Assembly: GCF_041080655.1 (NCBI RefSeq)
Contig: NZ_CP163525.1
Span: 1,054,001 to 1,118,000 of the forward strand
Direction of reading: 5' to 3'
DNA from: Streptomyces sp. CG4
GTDB lineage: Bacteria > Actinomycetota > Actinomycetes > Streptomycetales > Streptomycetaceae
Length of the DNA stretch: 64,000 nucleotides
The first letter of the stretch is position 1; each line of letters starts with the position of its first letter. The notes below the pieces were generated by a model. That model did not search any database, was not told where the DNA came from, and was given only the letters and a program-made list of their open reading frames with translations. Positions 49,590 through 57,451 of this stretch are shown here, in pieces. The position numbers were made by a program, and so were the translations under genes.

Positions 49590-50789
49590 ATGGACACGGA
49601 GGCAGCGGCGATGGACCGGCGCTGGAGCAGGCGCCGGTTCGTCGGGGCCATGGCGGGCGCGGCGGCCGTGGTGACGGTGCCCTCCCCGGCGACCCCACCG
49701 GCCGGCACCACACGCGAGGCCGACGCGCCGTGGCCCGCCGCCCCGCCCTCCGACGAGTCCGGGCCCCGGCCGCTCTGCATCGGCACCTACACCTCGGTCG
49801 ACGGCGGCGGCACCGGCATCGGGCTGGCCGCCTACGACCCTCGGACCGGCCGGATCACCGGCTCCGGCACCCTCACCGGAGTCCCCGACCCGTCGTATCT
49901 CGCCGTCCACCCGGACGGCCGCACACTGTACGCGGTGGACGAGCGCCAGGACGGCGGGGTGACGGCCGTACGCCGCGCCGACCGGGAGATCCTCGGCACC
50001 CGGAGCACGGGCGGTGCGGGGCCCTGCCATCTGTCGGTGCACCCCTCCGGACGCTGGCTGCTGAGCGCCAACTACCAGTCGGGCAGTGTCGCCGTGCATC
50101 CGATCGACGCCTCGGGCGCCCTCGGCGAGCGCACCGACCTGGTCACGCACACCACTCCGGCACCGGGTCCGGGTCAGGACGGGCCGCATGCGCACCAGTT
50201 CATCACCGGTCCGGACGGCGGCCATGTCCTCGCGGTCGACCTCGGCACCGACACCGTCTACAGCTACCTCCTCGACCAGGCGAAGGGCACGCTGACGGAG
50301 GTGGCCCAGGCGCACACCCGGCCCGGGTCGGGCCCCCGCCATCTGACCTTCCATCCGGACGGCCGCCACGCCTATCTGGCCAACGAGGTGGACGACACGG
50401 TCGCCGTCTGCGCCTACGACCCCGGCGCCGGGCGGCTGACGATCGGCGAGCCGCAGGCGACGGGCTCGGGCGGCGGCACCAACTATCCGGCGCAGTTCGC
50501 CGTGACGGCGGACGGCGGGTACGCGTTCCTGGCCAACCGGGGCCACAACAGCATCGCGCGGTACGCGATCGAGGCCGACGGCGCCCGGCTGCGGCTGCTG
50601 GGCACCGTGCCGGTCGGCGGGGACTTTCCCCGGCAGCTCGCCCTCTCGCCGGACGACGGGCTGCTGTTCGCGGCGAACCAGCACTCCGGCACGGTCACCG
50701 TCTTCCAGGTGGGCCGGGCGAGCGGTGAACTCCGGCCGGCCGGCGAGCCGTTCGCCTCACCCGTCGCCGTCTGCGCGCTGCCGCTGTAG
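49590..50789 (+). CDS. Tat-exported lactonase family (YkgB / 7-bladed beta-propeller) protein
   Basis: A 399-residue protein. RRWSRRRFVGAMAGAAAVVT is a twin-arginine signal. The rest is a 7-bladed beta-propeller of the Lactonase family PF10282: ECF-like repeats such as PDPSYLAVHPDGRTLYAVDE, GPCHLSVHPSGRWLLSANYQ, GPRHLTFHPDGRHAYLANEV and GGDFPRQLALSPDDGLLFAA. Cytoplasmic members are 6-phosphogluconolactonases; an exported one must hydrolyse another lactone or bind a ligand outside. ATG at 49590 with GAGG 6 nt upstream. The last 33 bp overlap the convergent HugZ-like gene. Confidence 0.88.
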   Translation: MDTEAAAMDRRWSRRRFVGAMAGAAAVVTVPSPATPPAGTTREADAPWPAAPPSDESGPRPLCIGTYTSVDGGGTGIGLAAYDPRTGRITGSGTLTGVPDPSYLAVHPDGRTLYAVDERQDGGVTAVRRADREILGTRSTGGAGPCHLSVHPSGRWLLSANYQSGSVAVHPIDASGALGERTDLVTHTTPAPGPGQDGPHAHQFITGPDGGHVLAVDLGTDTVYSYLLDQAKGTLTEVAQAHTRPGSGPRHLTFHPDGRHAYLANEVDDTVAVCAYDPGAGRLTIGEPQATGSGGGTNYPAQFAVTADGGYAFLANRGHNSIARYAIEADGARLRLLGTVPVGGDFPRQLALSPDDGLLFAANQHSGTVTVFQVGRASGELRPAGEPFASPVAVCALPL

Positions 50790-51482
50790 CGCACGCGGGC
50801 AGGTCGTGGCGCTGGCCTGCGCCAGCAGGGCGTGCATGCGCTCGGTGAGCTGGGCGACGTCGTCGGCGGGCGTGTGGAAAGACAGCCGCACGTCGCCGTG
50901 GGCGCGGGTGCGCTCGATGCGCAGGGTCAGTCCGTGCCGGTCGACGGCGAGGGGCAGCACACGGGTCGCGGCGTGCAGGCTCTCCGGCCGCACGAGGCGG
51001 GTCAGCCGCTCGACGGCGTCCGGGTGGGCGTCGGCGAGGTGGGTGAGGAGCCGGGCCTCGGCGCCGGCGAGCGGGTCGGGCCGCGCGGCGGCGAAGTCGT
51101 CGAGGTCGATGACGACGGCTCCGGAGGACTGCCGCAGCACCACCCGCGTGGGCCGGAACAGCAGGGTGCCGCGGTCCGGGGCGAACCAGCCGGCGAGATA
51201 GAGCCGGGCGCGGATCCGGCCGCGTACCGGTACGGGGGCCACGTCGGCGAACTCCAGCACGGCGGAAGGCTCTTGGCGCGGAGCGCAGACGGCCGCCGTG
51301 AACAGGGTGCTGTCGTCGGGCACTTCCAGCCGTACGGCGCCGTCGTCGGTCACGGTGTGCGCGCCGACGTACTCCTCGCGGGCACCGTCCGCGGTCACCG
51401 CACACGACCAGGCGGTGGCCAGCACCGACCGCGCCCGTTCAGCCGCTCCGGGTGCGGCCGTCCAGTCCTGCGTGTCACCCAT
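50757..51482 (-). CDS. HugZ/DUF2470-type (split-barrel) protein under an iron box
   Basis: A 241-residue protein. The N-terminal half is a PPOX-like barrel (EEYVGAHTVTDDGAVRLEVP; VRGRIRARLYLAGWFAPD) and the C-terminal half is DUF2470-like (RLLTHLADAHPDAVERLTRL), the fold pair of HugZ-type haem-degrading enzymes. That suggests iron recovery from haem, but the proximal His cannot be assigned by eye. A 19-bp sequence matching the DtxR/DmdR iron box lies 12 bp upstream of the start, so the gene should be derepressed when iron is scarce. ATG has GGAGG overlapping the region after the box. Confidence 0.78.
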   Translation of the reverse strand: MGDTQDWTAAPGAAERARSVLATAWSCAVTADGAREEYVGAHTVTDDGAVRLEVPDDSTLFTAAVCAPRQEPSAVLEFADVAPVPVRGRIRARLYLAGWFAPDRGTLLFRPTRVVLRQSSGAVVIDLDDFAAARPDPLAGAEARLLTHLADAHPDAVERLTRLVRPESLHAATRVLPLAVDRHGLTLRIERTRAHGDVRLSFHTPADDVAQLTERMHALLAQASATTCPRALQRQRADGDG

Positions 51483-51494
51483 CCCGAGACCTCC

Positions 51495-51513
51495 TTAGGT
51501 AAGCCTTGCCTAA
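51495..51513. promoter_or_regulatory. DmdR/DtxR-type iron box
   Basis: TTAGGTAAGCCTTGCCTAA matches 16 of 19 positions of the DtxR consensus TTAGGTTAGCCTAACCTAA as I remember it. It sits between the divergent HugZ-like gene (start 51482) and the TetR gene (ends 51564). In Streptomyces such boxes bind DmdR1 with Fe(II) and repress siderophore and haem genes. Confidence 0.8.
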
Positions 51514-51563
51514 CCTATCGGAGATCGGGGCGCACGCCAACCATGTCCCACCGGCGGGCGGGA

Positions 51564-52169
51564 TCAGCCGATGACACCCAACAGCGCCCGCGCACACAGG
51601 TCGCGCACCTGCTCGCGGGTCAACTCGCCGTCGCGCAGCCACTCCAGGCACACGGCGGTGGTGAAGGCGAGCCAGCCGCGCACGGCCAGCCGCACCTGCG
51701 GGGCACCCTCGAAGACCGGCCCGAACTCGGGGTCGGCGGCGAGCGCGGCGAGGATCTGCCGCTCCTGCGCGGCCAGGGCCCGCTGATAGACCCGGCGTAC
51801 GGCCTGGTCGCCGGCCGCGTCGGCGCGATGGAAGGCGCGGAAGCCGTGGGCATGCGCCTGGACGTAGCCGAGGTAGGTGTCCAGGCCTGCGGTGAGCTGC
51901 TCGCGCACCGGCACGCCGGGCACGGCCGCCGTCATGCGCAGCATCCGCTCGCTCTCGCGCTCGACGACCGCCGCGAAGAAGTCCCGCTTGGTCGGGAAGT
52001 AGTGGTACAGCAGCCCGCGGGAGACCCCGGCGATCTCGGCGACCTGCTCTATCCACACGTCGTCGTACGGGCTCTCGGAGAACAGCTTCGCCCCGACCGA
52101 CAGCAGCTGCTCACGGCGTTCCCCGGTGCTGAGTCTGCGCCGGGCTCGCTCCCCCTGGTTCGCGGGCAT
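51564..52169 (-). CDS. TetR-family regulator, divergent from a P450
   Basis: A 201-residue TetR protein. LSTGERREQLLSVGAKLFSE and WIEQVAEIAGVSRGLLYHYF are the DNA-binding helices; the ligand domain (TAGLDTYLGYVQAHAHGFRA, LAVRGWLAFTTAVCLEWLRD) is the TetR_C_33 or similar class. It is divergent from the stand-alone P450 with 120 bp between starts. The region holds a perfect 12-bp inverted repeat (52186-52197 and 52224-52235), the likely operator, so it should repress itself and the P450 until a substrate-like ligand binds. ATG follows CCCCCTGGTTCGCGGGC with no strong site. Confidence 0.9.
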   Translation of the reverse strand: MPANQGERARRRLSTGERREQLLSVGAKLFSESPYDDVWIEQVAEIAGVSRGLLYHYFPTKRDFFAAVVERESERMLRMTAAVPGVPVREQLTAGLDTYLGYVQAHAHGFRAFHRADAAGDQAVRRVYQRALAAQERQILAALAADPEFGPVFEGAPQVRLAVRGWLAFTTAVCLEWLRDGELTREQVRDLCARALLGVIG

Positions 52170-52185
52170 GGCCTCACTTTACTTG

Positions 52186-52235
52186 ACGTGGGTTCAACAA
52201 CCGGCCCAGACTGAAACCGGCTATTGAACCCACGT
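52186..52235. promoter_or_regulatory. Paired half-operators between TetR and the P450
   Basis: ACGTGGGTTCAA (52186-52197) and TTGAACCCACGT (52224-52235) are perfect 12-bp inverted copies 26 bp apart. The first carries TTGACG next to the TetR side and the second faces the P450. The separation fits two TetR dimers or one dimer pair controlling both divergent promoters. Confidence 0.65.
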
Positions 52236-52289
52236 ACAACACGCGCGTCACTGTTTCAACGGTCCGCTGGATCAAGGGAGATCGGCGTC

Positions 52290-53864
52290 ATGGCGGAGAC
52301 GACGGAGACCACGAAGACCACCGCGACCACGGACACCGGCCTGCCGAAGGGTTTCCGGAGCGCCGAGCAGGGCTGGCCCGAGCTGCGCCGCATCCCGCAT
52401 CCGCCGCGCCGGCTGCCGCTGCTCGGCGATGTGCTCGGCGTCGACCGGCGCACGCCCGTGCAGGACTCGATGCGCCTCGCGCGCGACCTGGGACCGATCT
52501 TCCGGCGGCGGGCCTTCGGCAAGGAGTTCGTGTTCGTGTGGGGCGCGCGGATGGCCGCCGACCTGGCCGACGAATCCCGGTTCGCCAAGCACGTGGGTCT
52601 CGGCGTGGCCAATCTGCGGCCGGTCGCCGGGGACGGCCTGTTCACCGCGTACAACCACGAGCCCAACTGGCAGCTGGCGCACGACGTCCTGGCGCCCGGC
52701 TTCAGCCGGGAGGCCATGGCGGGCTATCACGGGATGATGCTGGCGGTCGCCGGGCGGCTGACCGATCACTGGGACCGCGAGGCGGCGGCCGGGCGCACCG
52801 TGGACGTGCCCGGGGACATGACCAAGCTGACGCTGGAGACGATCGCGCGGACCGGCTTCGGGCACGACTTCGGCTCCTTCGAACGGGACCGGCCGCACCC
52901 CTTCGTCACCGCGATGATCGGCACGCTCACCTACGCCCAGCGCCTGAACAGCGTGCCCGCGCCGCTGGCCCCGCTGATGCTGCGCGCCGCCGCGCGGCGC
53001 AACGCGGCCGACATGGCCCATCTCAACCGCACGGTCGACGACCTGGTCGCGGACCGGCGCCGGTCGGGCCGCGGGGACGGCGACCTGCTGGACCGGATGC
53101 TGGAGACGGCCCACCCGGCGACGGGCGAGAAGCTGTCGGCGGAAAACGTCCGCAGGCAGGTGATCACGTTCCTGGTCGCGGGCCACGAGACCACCTCGGG
53201 CGCGCTCTCCTTCGCCCTGTACTACCTCGCCCGGCACCCCGGGATCGCCGCCCGGGCCCGCGCAGAGGTGGACCACGTCTGGGGCGACACCGCACAGCCC
53301 GGCTACGACCAGGTCGCCAAGCTGCGCTACGTCCGCCGGGTGCTGGACGAGTCGCTGCGCCTGTGGCCGACCGCCCCGGCCTTCGCCCGCGAGGCCCGGC
53401 ACGACACCGTCCTCGCCGACGACCACCCGATGCTCCGGGGCGCGTGGGCGCTGGTGCTGACACCGATGCTGCACCGCGACCCCGAGGTCTGGGGCGAGGA
53501 CGCCGAGCGGTTCGACCCGGACCGCTTCGACGCGAAGGCCGTACGCTCGCGGCCCCCGCACACCTTCAAGCCGTTCGGCACCGGCGCACGGGCCTGCATC
53601 GGCCGCCAGTTCGCCCTGCACGAAGCGACCCTGGTCCTCGGCCTGCTCCTGCGCCGCTACGACCTCTCGGTCGACCCCGCCTACCGGCTGACCGTGACCG
53701 AACGGCTCACGGTGATGCCGGAAGGACTGCGGCTGGAGCTGGACCGGCGGGCGGTGCCGCCGAGCAGGGCTGAGGAACAACGCCCGAACTCGGACATGGC
53801 CGCACCCCCGGCGGAACCCGTCGTGTCAGCGGCCCGCTGTCCAGTGCGCCGGTCGGCCGACTGA
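52290..53864 (+). CDS. Stand-alone CYP102-like cytochrome P450
   Basis: A 524-residue P450 resembling the haem half of CYP102 but with no reductase domain. FTAYNHEPNWQLAHDVLAPG is near-identical to the CYP102 fusion in this window; the I-helix is VAGHETTSGALSFALYYLAR and the haem loop FKPFGTGARACIGRQFALHE (Cys about 436). The C-terminus adds a Ser/Pro-rich tail ending PVVSAARCPVRRSAD. It needs a separate electron partner, which is not adjacent. ATG at 52290 has GGGAG 9 nt upstream. Its end overlaps the pentapeptide gene by 39 bp. Regulated by the divergent TetR. Confidence 0.92.
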   Translation: MAETTETTKTTATTDTGLPKGFRSAEQGWPELRRIPHPPRRLPLLGDVLGVDRRTPVQDSMRLARDLGPIFRRRAFGKEFVFVWGARMAADLADESRFAKHVGLGVANLRPVAGDGLFTAYNHEPNWQLAHDVLAPGFSREAMAGYHGMMLAVAGRLTDHWDREAAAGRTVDVPGDMTKLTLETIARTGFGHDFGSFERDRPHPFVTAMIGTLTYAQRLNSVPAPLAPLMLRAAARRNAADMAHLNRTVDDLVADRRRSGRGDGDLLDRMLETAHPATGEKLSAENVRRQVITFLVAGHETTSGALSFALYYLARHPGIAARARAEVDHVWGDTAQPGYDQVAKLRYVRRVLDESLRLWPTAPAFAREARHDTVLADDHPMLRGAWALVLTPMLHRDPEVWGEDAERFDPDRFDAKAVRSRPPHTFKPFGTGARACIGRQFALHEATLVLGLLLRRYDLSVDPAYRLTVTERLTVMPEGLRLELDRRAVPPSRAEEQRPNSDMAAPPAEPVVSAARCPVRRSAD

Positions 53865-54695
53865 CCCCGGCAACCGGGTCCCGGCGCTGCCCCGCGCAGC
53901 GTTCAGCTGGGGCTGGGTGAGGAAGAAGGCACCGGTGAGGTCCGCGTCGGTCAGGTCGGCGTCCCGCAGATCCGCACCGATCATGTCCGCGTCGCGCAGA
54001 TCGGCGCCGGTGAGGTCGGCGGCGATGAGATACGCGCCCCGCAGACTCGCCCCGCGCAGCTCGGCGCCCCGCAGCCTGGCCCCGATGAGATCCGCTCCCC
54101 GGCGGTCCTTGCCCTTGCCCTTGCCCTTCTTGCCGCCCTTCCCTTCGAAGGCACCCGCCCGGGCCAGCTCGCTGGTCCGCAGCAGCAGGACGTTGACCTG
54201 CTGCCGATGCGCGGCCACGTCCAGCGCGGCCAGCTCCTCGGGGCTCTGCCGGGTCAGCTGCTCGGTCTCCTCCAGCACCCGCCGCAGATCGGCATGGACG
54301 GGGCCGGCGGCGGGCAGACCGAGCGCCTCGGTCAGGTACCACAGCAGCTCGTGCAGCTGCCGCACGACCGGGAACACGTCGAACATCCGGCGTGCCTGCT
54401 CCTTGGACCCCGTACGCCAGTCCTGCCCGCCGAAGGTGAGCTGCGAGACCTTCTGTCCGGCGCCGAAGCAGTCGTAGACCGTGCAGCCGGTGAAACCCTT
54501 CTGCCGCAGGTCGGTGTGGATCCCGCAGCGGTGGTCGCCCTGGAGGTTCGGGCACGGCTTTCCGGCGGGCTTGTTCAGCGCGAAGTCGGCGGACGCGGCG
54601 AAGGGCAGGGCGACACAGCACAGCCCGAAGCAGCTCGCACAGTCCCCGCGCAGCTCCGAAGCGGCCCCGGGAGCGCCCTCTGTCTGATCTGGCAC
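53826..54695 (-). CDS. Pentapeptide-repeat protein with Cys-rich N-terminal domain
   Basis: A 289-residue protein. The N-terminal about 70 residues are unusually Cys-rich (GDCASCFGLCCVALPFAASA, CPNLQGDHRCGIHTDLRQ, TGCTVYDCFGAGQ), about nine Cys, with spacing that suggests a metal or iron-sulfur site. A helical middle is followed by a Lys/Gly tract (KGGKKGKGKGKDRRG) and about 11 pentapeptide repeats (ADLIGARLRGAELRGASLRG, then ADLTGADLRDADMIGADL). Pentapeptide helices mimic DNA; the Lys tract is odd. GTG start at 54695 with weak ribosome site. The 3' end overlaps the convergent P450 gene. Confidence 0.85.
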   Translation of the reverse strand: MPDQTEGAPGAASELRGDCASCFGLCCVALPFAASADFALNKPAGKPCPNLQGDHRCGIHTDLRQKGFTGCTVYDCFGAGQKVSQLTFGGQDWRTGSKEQARRMFDVFPVVRQLHELLWYLTEALGLPAAGPVHADLRRVLEETEQLTRQSPEELAALDVAAHRQQVNVLLLRTSELARAGAFEGKGGKKGKGKGKDRRGADLIGARLRGAELRGASLRGAYLIAADLTGADLRDADMIGADLRDADLTDADLTGAFFLTQPQLNAARGSAGTRLPGSVGRPAHWTAGR

Positions 54696-54756
54696 AGGGG
54701 ACAGCCTACTGGGCTCCCTCGTCCCGCATTCAGCAGGATCGCGCAGGTCAGGGGCG

Positions 54757-54927
54757 TCAGCGGCCGAAGAGCTCAGGAACGCGCGGACGTAGGCCTCGGG
54801 ATCCTGGCCAGTCAGCGCCTTGAGATAGCTGCGGTGTTCGCGCTCCAGGGGTCGCGGTGGTTGAGGGTGAGGACGAGTTCGGGCCGGTGGCGGCGGATCG
54901 CGGCGGGATCGGGGGTGGGTCTGATGG
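54757..54927 (-). pseudogene. Remnant of a PIG-L family deacetylase
   Basis: Minus-strand codons RPTPDPAAIRRHRPELVLTL and NHRDPW are the PIG-L signature (PDPAxIRRxRPxVVVTLNHxxxW). The frame then runs to a stop, while a second frame picks up as HRSYLKALTGQDPEAYVRAF and LSSS, which resembles the family's C-terminal helices and reads on into the pentapeptide gene. The middle of the domain (NMxDHxxVG onwards) is gone. It looks like an internal deletion fused two ends out of frame. About 55 non-coding bases remain to 54982. Confidence 0.55.
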
Positions 54928-54982
54928 GGCGCCCATTGTCTGCCTTCGCCTGCCATCTGCCGTCTGGCGAGTGCGCGCCCTC

Positions 54983-56317
54983 TCACACCTCGTCGCGTGC
55001 CAAGGCGAGCAAACGGTCCAGGACGCGCGGCGCCCCTGCGCGCAGGCCGTCGTGTTCGAACTCGTCCGTGACCCAAGTGCGCAGGCCCCGGATCGCGCGG
55101 GCGGTCTCCAGGGAGTGTGCGGCGTCGACGTACATGTCGTCGTGGTAGATCGCGGCGGCGACCGGGACCTCGTTGGCGGCGAGACGGGCGGGGTCGTACA
55201 GGGGCTGCCAGTCGGTGCGGGCGGCGAACAGGGCGGCCGTCTCGCGCAGCGGGCGCAGCGCCGGGTCGGTGTCGAACATCCAGGGGTGGATCGTCTCCCC
55301 GGTGAAGAGCACCGGGCCGTCGCCCGTGAGGGCCTTCGCCGCGTCGAACTGGGCGAACTCGGTGCGGACCCGCTCGGCGGCCCAGGCGGTGGGGCGGGCG
55401 TCCTGGCCGTAGATCGACTCGTGGACGAGTGCGTAGAGGGGGTGCCCGGCGTGCGACAGCAGGGACTGGGCCTGTTCCTGGAAGGCGTCGGACAGTTCCG
55501 GGCCGCCCAGTGTGCGCACGAAGGCGTCCTCCAGCAGGTGGTGCAGCAGGTGGCTGCCGTCGGTCGTGCCCAGCATCAGGCCCAGGGACTGGAAGGCCTC
55601 GACGGTGAGACGGTAGCCGTTCGGCAGGATCACGTCGTGGGTCAGCAGGTGGTCGGCGATACGGCGGGCCCGCTCGACGTCCTGTGGGTAGCGGGCGTAG
55701 TGCGCGGTGACCTTGCGTTCGATGCGCGGGTAGGCCGCGCGGTAGACGTCGTCGGCGTGGGCGTGCAGGGAGGGCAGGCCTCCGGTGATGACGGCGGTGT
55801 CCAGGCCCTCGGGGGCGAGGGAGAGGTACGACACCGTGCAGAAGCCGCCGAAGCTCTGGCCGAGCACGGTCCACGGGGCTCCGCCGGTGAGCTCGGGGCG
55901 GATGGCCTCGCAGTCCCGGACGATCGAGTCGGCGCGGAAGTGGCCGAGGTAGTCGGCCTGAGCGACACAGTCGCCGCGCAGTGGGAGGGTCTGCCGGGTG
56001 GCGGGGGTGGAGCTGCCGGTGCCGCGCTGGTCGAGCAGCAGGACGCGGTAGTCCTTCAGCGCCCGGTCGAGCCAGGCCTGACGTCCGACGAAACGATTCG
56101 CCCCGAAGCCGGGCCCGCCCTGGAGATACAGCAGCCACGGCAGGTCCTGCCCGGCCTTGTCGCTCGCGACCGCCTCGCGGGCGTACAGCTCGATCGTCTC
56201 GCCGTCCGGGGCGGCGTGGTCGAGTGGCACGGTGAAGCGGCGGTCGGTGAGGATGACGCCGGGCTGGCGGTAGCTGAGGCTCAACGGGTCTCCCGGGGCG
56301 GATGGGACGGGTGGCAT
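54983..56317 (-). CDS. S33-family proline iminopeptidase-like alpha/beta hydrolase
   Basis: A 444-residue hydrolase. PWLLYLQGGPGFGANRFVGR is the HGGPG-type oxyanion loop, DQRGTGSSTPATRQT is the family DQRGxGxS motif, and WTVLGQSFGGFCTVSYLSLA the nucleophile elbow (Ser). It fits prolyl aminopeptidase/tricorn-interacting factor-like peptidases of family S33. His and Asp of the triad are probably in VLFTGETIHPWMFD/IYHDDMYVD. No signal peptide, so cytoplasmic N-terminal proline or peptide cleavage is likely. It is upstream, on the same strand, of the PIG-L remnant. Confidence 0.88.
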   Translation of the reverse strand: MPPVPSAPGDPLSLSYRQPGVILTDRRFTVPLDHAAPDGETIELYAREAVASDKAGQDLPWLLYLQGGPGFGANRFVGRQAWLDRALKDYRVLLLDQRGTGSSTPATRQTLPLRGDCVAQADYLGHFRADSIVRDCEAIRPELTGGAPWTVLGQSFGGFCTVSYLSLAPEGLDTAVITGGLPSLHAHADDVYRAAYPRIERKVTAHYARYPQDVERARRIADHLLTHDVILPNGYRLTVEAFQSLGLMLGTTDGSHLLHHLLEDAFVRTLGGPELSDAFQEQAQSLLSHAGHPLYALVHESIYGQDARPTAWAAERVRTEFAQFDAAKALTGDGPVLFTGETIHPWMFDTDPALRPLRETAALFAARTDWQPLYDPARLAANEVPVAAAIYHDDMYVDAAHSLETARAIRGLRTWVTDEFEHDGLRAGAPRVLDRLLALARDEV

Positions 56318-56399
56318 GGCCGCGGTGGCCGGTCCCAGTTCAGCACAGGTCCCGGGGCGCGCCGACCCCAGGGATCATGGATTGTTACTGAACTTCCGG

Positions 56400-57397
56400 T
56401 CAGTTCCTGGGCTTCCGGCCGGTGCCCGGACTTCGGTCGGCTCCCGGACTTCGGTCGGCGCCCGGACTCCGTCGACGTCCGGCGCAGCGTGCGACCAGGC
56501 TGGAGCGGCGCACCACCAGCTCCGGCTGGAGCACCACCCGGCGGTGCTCGTGGGTCCGCTCGCCCGCGGCCTGCTCGGTCTCCTCCAGCAGCAGTTCGGC
56601 GGCGAGGGCGCCCATGGTGACGGCGGGCTGCCGTATGGAGGTCAGCGGTACGGCGGCGGCTGCCGCGAACTCGATGTCGTCGTAGCCGACGATGGCCAGG
56701 TCGGCCGGCACGGTGACGCCGGCCGCGTACATGGCCTGCAGCACGCCGAGGGAGAGCAGGTCGTTGGTGCAGAACACACCGGTGGGGCGTTCAGCGCACC
56801 GGTGCGGCGGTCGCGGACCTGGTTGAGGCCGGGCGGTCCGCTGACGTGGGCGAGGGAGCGGTGCCCGGCGTCGACCAGGTGGCGGACCGCGAGGGCGCCT
56901 CCGGCCACGTCGTCGACGGACACCGAGCATTCGGTGGTGCCCTCGGCGACCCGGTCGACCAGCACGAACGGGATGTTGTGCCGGCGGAAGGACTCGATGT
57001 TCCGGCCGGTGGCGTCGGCCGGGGGCAGCAGCACGCCCCGCACCCTCTGCTCGGCGAACAGGGACAGGTACTCGGCCTCCTCGGCGGCGTTCTGGGCCCT
57101 GTTGCACACCATCACGCCGAGTCCCGCCTCGTGGGCCGCCCGCTCCGCGCCGCGCGCCACGTCCACGAAGAACGGGTTGCCCATGTCGAGCACGAGCAGG
57201 CCCATGATCCGGCTGCGGCCCGCGCGCAGTTGCCGCGCCGACTCGCTGCGGACACAGCCGAGCCGGTCGATCGCGGACAGCACCCGCGCCCGGGTCTCAC
57301 TGGCGACGGTGTCCGGGCGGTTGATGACGTTCGAGACCGTGCCCACCGACACTCCGGCGGCGCGGGCGACGTCCTTGATACCCACCGACTGGGCCAT
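56400..57397 (-). pseudogene. Frameshifted LacI-family regulator
   Basis: The N-terminal frame from 57397 is a full LacI DNA-binding head (IKDVARAAGVSVGTVSNVIN) and most of the sensor domain up to GPPGLNQVRDRRTGALNA. There the expected 30 or so residues before the second lobe are missing, and the reading continues only in another frame (ERPTGVFCTNDLLSLGVLQA, LAIVGYDDIEFAAAAAVPLT, SIRQPAVTMGALAAELLLEE). A deletion plus frameshift near 56790-56800 inactivates it. The C-terminal tail carries three 18-bp repeats (about 56420-56475) coding RSPGAD. It probably regulated the adjacent sugar locus. Confidence 0.75.
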
Positions 57398-57451
57398 CGG
57401 GCGGAGACCGCCAGGGGACGAGGGGCGGCGGGGACGACCTTCACATTACCG

